In this document: positions 63,016 through 64,000 of the stretch, piece after piece
Numbering within the stretch: the first letter of the stretch is position 1
How the letters are laid out: every line of letters begins with the position of its first letter
Assembly (NCBI RefSeq): GCF_002886185.1
Contig: NZ_KZ614146.1
Coordinates: 7,927-71,926, forward strand
From: Salipaludibacillus neizhouensis
Lineage (GTDB): Bacteria; Bacillota; Bacilli; Bacillales; Salisediminibacteriaceae
DNA length: 64,000 nt
Direction of reading: 5' to 3'
Position numbers and translations under genes: made by a program
The notes under the pieces: model-generated
The model's database searches: none
What the model was told of the DNA's origin: nothing
Seen by the model: the letters and a program-made list of their open reading frames with translations, nothing else

Positions 63016-64000
63016 TTGCCAGAACGACGAATCGTGATTGCAGGTACGGGAAGTGGAGTAGGCAAAACAACCATGACAATTGGTTTAATGTCAGCATTAA
63101 AAAAACGAGGTCTAACGGTACAAGGATTTAAGTGCGGACCGGATTTTATTGATCCGTCTTACCATACAGCTGTCACCAACCGATCGTCCCGTAATTTAGA
63201 TAGTTGGATGTTTTCGAAAGATACGCTTTTAGATATTTTCACCCACGGTGCAGAAGGTGCAGATATATCGATTATGGAAGGCGTGATGGGTTTCTTTGAT
63301 GGAAAGAATCCTGAAACAAACGAAGGAAGTACGGCTGATATTAGCATGGTAACGAAAAGTCCTGTTTTACTCGTTGTAAATTGCTCAAGCATGGCTAGAA
63401 GTGCAGCTGCTATTGTGAAAGGGTTTCAAGTATTTGCAGAGGGGCCACATATAGTGGGCGTTATTGCAAATAAAGTGGGTAGCGAAGGACACTTTCAGCT
63501 AGTAAAAAAAGCAATCGAACAGGAATGTGATATTCCTGTAATCGGCTATTTAAAACGTGAATTGGATATTGAAATTCCTGAGCGGCACCTAGGGTTGATA
63601 CCATCTATTGAACGAGGTGATCTGGATTCCTTTTTTGATAGGTTAGGAGAGTTGATTCTTGAAACGATAGACATAGATAAACTTCTTGAGCTATCTGTTG
63701 TTGAACCAATTAAGGTGAAAAATAAGTCTTCCCTTTTTGGAAGGGAAAAAGAGAAATTAGTCAAAATTGCCGTAGCAAAAGACGCTGCATTTAATTTTTA
63801 TTATCCTGAAAATATAGAAATCCTCGAAGCTAAAGGTGCGGAAATTGTTTATTTTTCTCCTTTAGCGGATGATATAGTACCAGAGGGAGTGGACGGGCTC
63901 TACATTGGTGGCGGCTTTCCTGAAGAATTCGCAGGCAAGCTTGCTAGTAATATGAAAGTAAAACGTTCTTTAAAGGATGCGATTGAAAACGGATTACCTA
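63016..64000 (+). CDS. cbiA: cobyrinate a,c-diamide synthase, N-terminal part (runs off the window)
   Basis: 328 codons are present from TTG 63016 (AAGGTGGAG at good spacing). P-loop GTGSGVGKTTMTIGL, then KCGPDFIDPSYHTAV, SIMEGVMGFFDG and SSMARSAAAIVKGF are standard for CbiA/CobB. The start of the glutamine amidotransferase domain (LYIGGGFPEEFAGKL) is reached before the window ends. The enzyme amidates the a and c carboxylates of cobyrinate in B12 synthesis. Other cobalamin genes may follow outside the window. Confidence 0.93.
   Translation, partial: MPERRIVIAGTGSGVGKTTMTIGLMSALKKRGLTVQGFKCGPDFIDPSYHTAVTNRSSRNLDSWMFSKDTLLDIFTHGAEGADISIMEGVMGFFDGKNPETNEGSTADISMVTKSPVLLVVNCSSMARSAAAIVKGFQVFAEGPHIVGVIANKVGSEGHFQLVKKAIEQECDIPVIGYLKRELDIEIPERHLGLIPSIERGDLDSFFDRLGELILETIDIDKLLELSVVEPIKVKNKSSLFGREKEKLVKIAVAKDAAFNFYYPENIEILEAKGAEIVYFSPLADDIVPEGVDGLYIGGGFPEEFAGKLASNMKVKRSLKDAIENGLP

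Noticed and set aside
1-64000. CRISPR arrays or cas genes
   Set aside because: No regularly spaced repeats of 24-40 bp and no cas-like proteins were seen on either strand.

Overview
The window comes from a low-GC, endospore-forming member of the Bacillaceae. The evidence is three sets of GerA-type germination receptor genes or remnants, YesM/YesN-type two-component genes, DUF624/YesL proteins, cre-like and Zur-like boxes, strong GGAGG ribosome sites and frequent TTG/GTG starts. Some features recall halotolerant genera such as Oceanobacillus, Virgibacillus or Gracilibacillus; that genus-level guess is inference. Much of the window is accessory DNA with many broken genes.

Layout. 0-2.1 kb: end of a CGNR regulator gene, a decayed TetR-like start, and a VOC + PNPOx-like gene pair. 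2.4-16.4 kb: a defence island bounded by outward-facing serine recombinase genes, the left one dead and the right one intact. It holds a two-gene unit (an 860-aa Zn-ribbon/PD-(D/E)XK-like protein plus a 145-aa partner), a type I restriction-modification operon (half-size S, M, S, R) and an isolated PIN-domain protein. 16.4-18.9 kb: a leftward three-gene cluster of a secreted protein, a membrane-anchored solute-binding-like protein and a DUF457-like membrane protein. 19.1-20.9 kb: a chimeric IS21 wreck and the tail of an Abi-alpha-like gene.

21-58 kb: this stretch is punctuated by four copies of the 3' part of a tRNA-Ala(GGC) gene and/or its terminator (21.24, 31.53, 40.27 and a degraded one at 58.1 kb). 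Two of them carry the same roughly 275 bp element end fused exactly at the anticodon loop. This looks like serial integration of elements at one tRNA locus, although no tyrosine integrase remains. Between the copies lie three segments. The first is a carbohydrate ABC/two-component/oxidoreductase locus (22-31.5 kb). The second is a decayed zone (yetF-like gene, broken group II intron, truncated gerA, lipoprotein, broken IS110, GH30 fragment; 32.4-39.9 kb). The third is a Zur-controlled zinc pair, DMT transporters with an ArsR regulator, and a complete LacI-controlled beta-mannoside operon (40.6-56.3 kb).

58-64 kb looks more chromosomal: a diguanylate cyclase just before, then a germination receptor locus (gerAB with a tiny overlapping 44-aa membrane ORF, converging on gerAA-gerAC), then the start of a cobyrinate a,c-diamide synthase gene.

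How the genes work together. Both sugar loci encode a lipoprotein receptor and two permeases but no ATPase, so they probably share a general ATPase such as MsmX encoded elsewhere. In the second locus imported beta-mannosides would be cut by the GH2 mannosidase, phosphorylated by the ROK kinase and processed by the Gfo/Idh oxidoreductase and TIM-barrel isomerase, under a LacI regulator and probably CcpA. The best candidate for an undescribed system is the two-gene nuclease unit at 3.16-6.19 kb.
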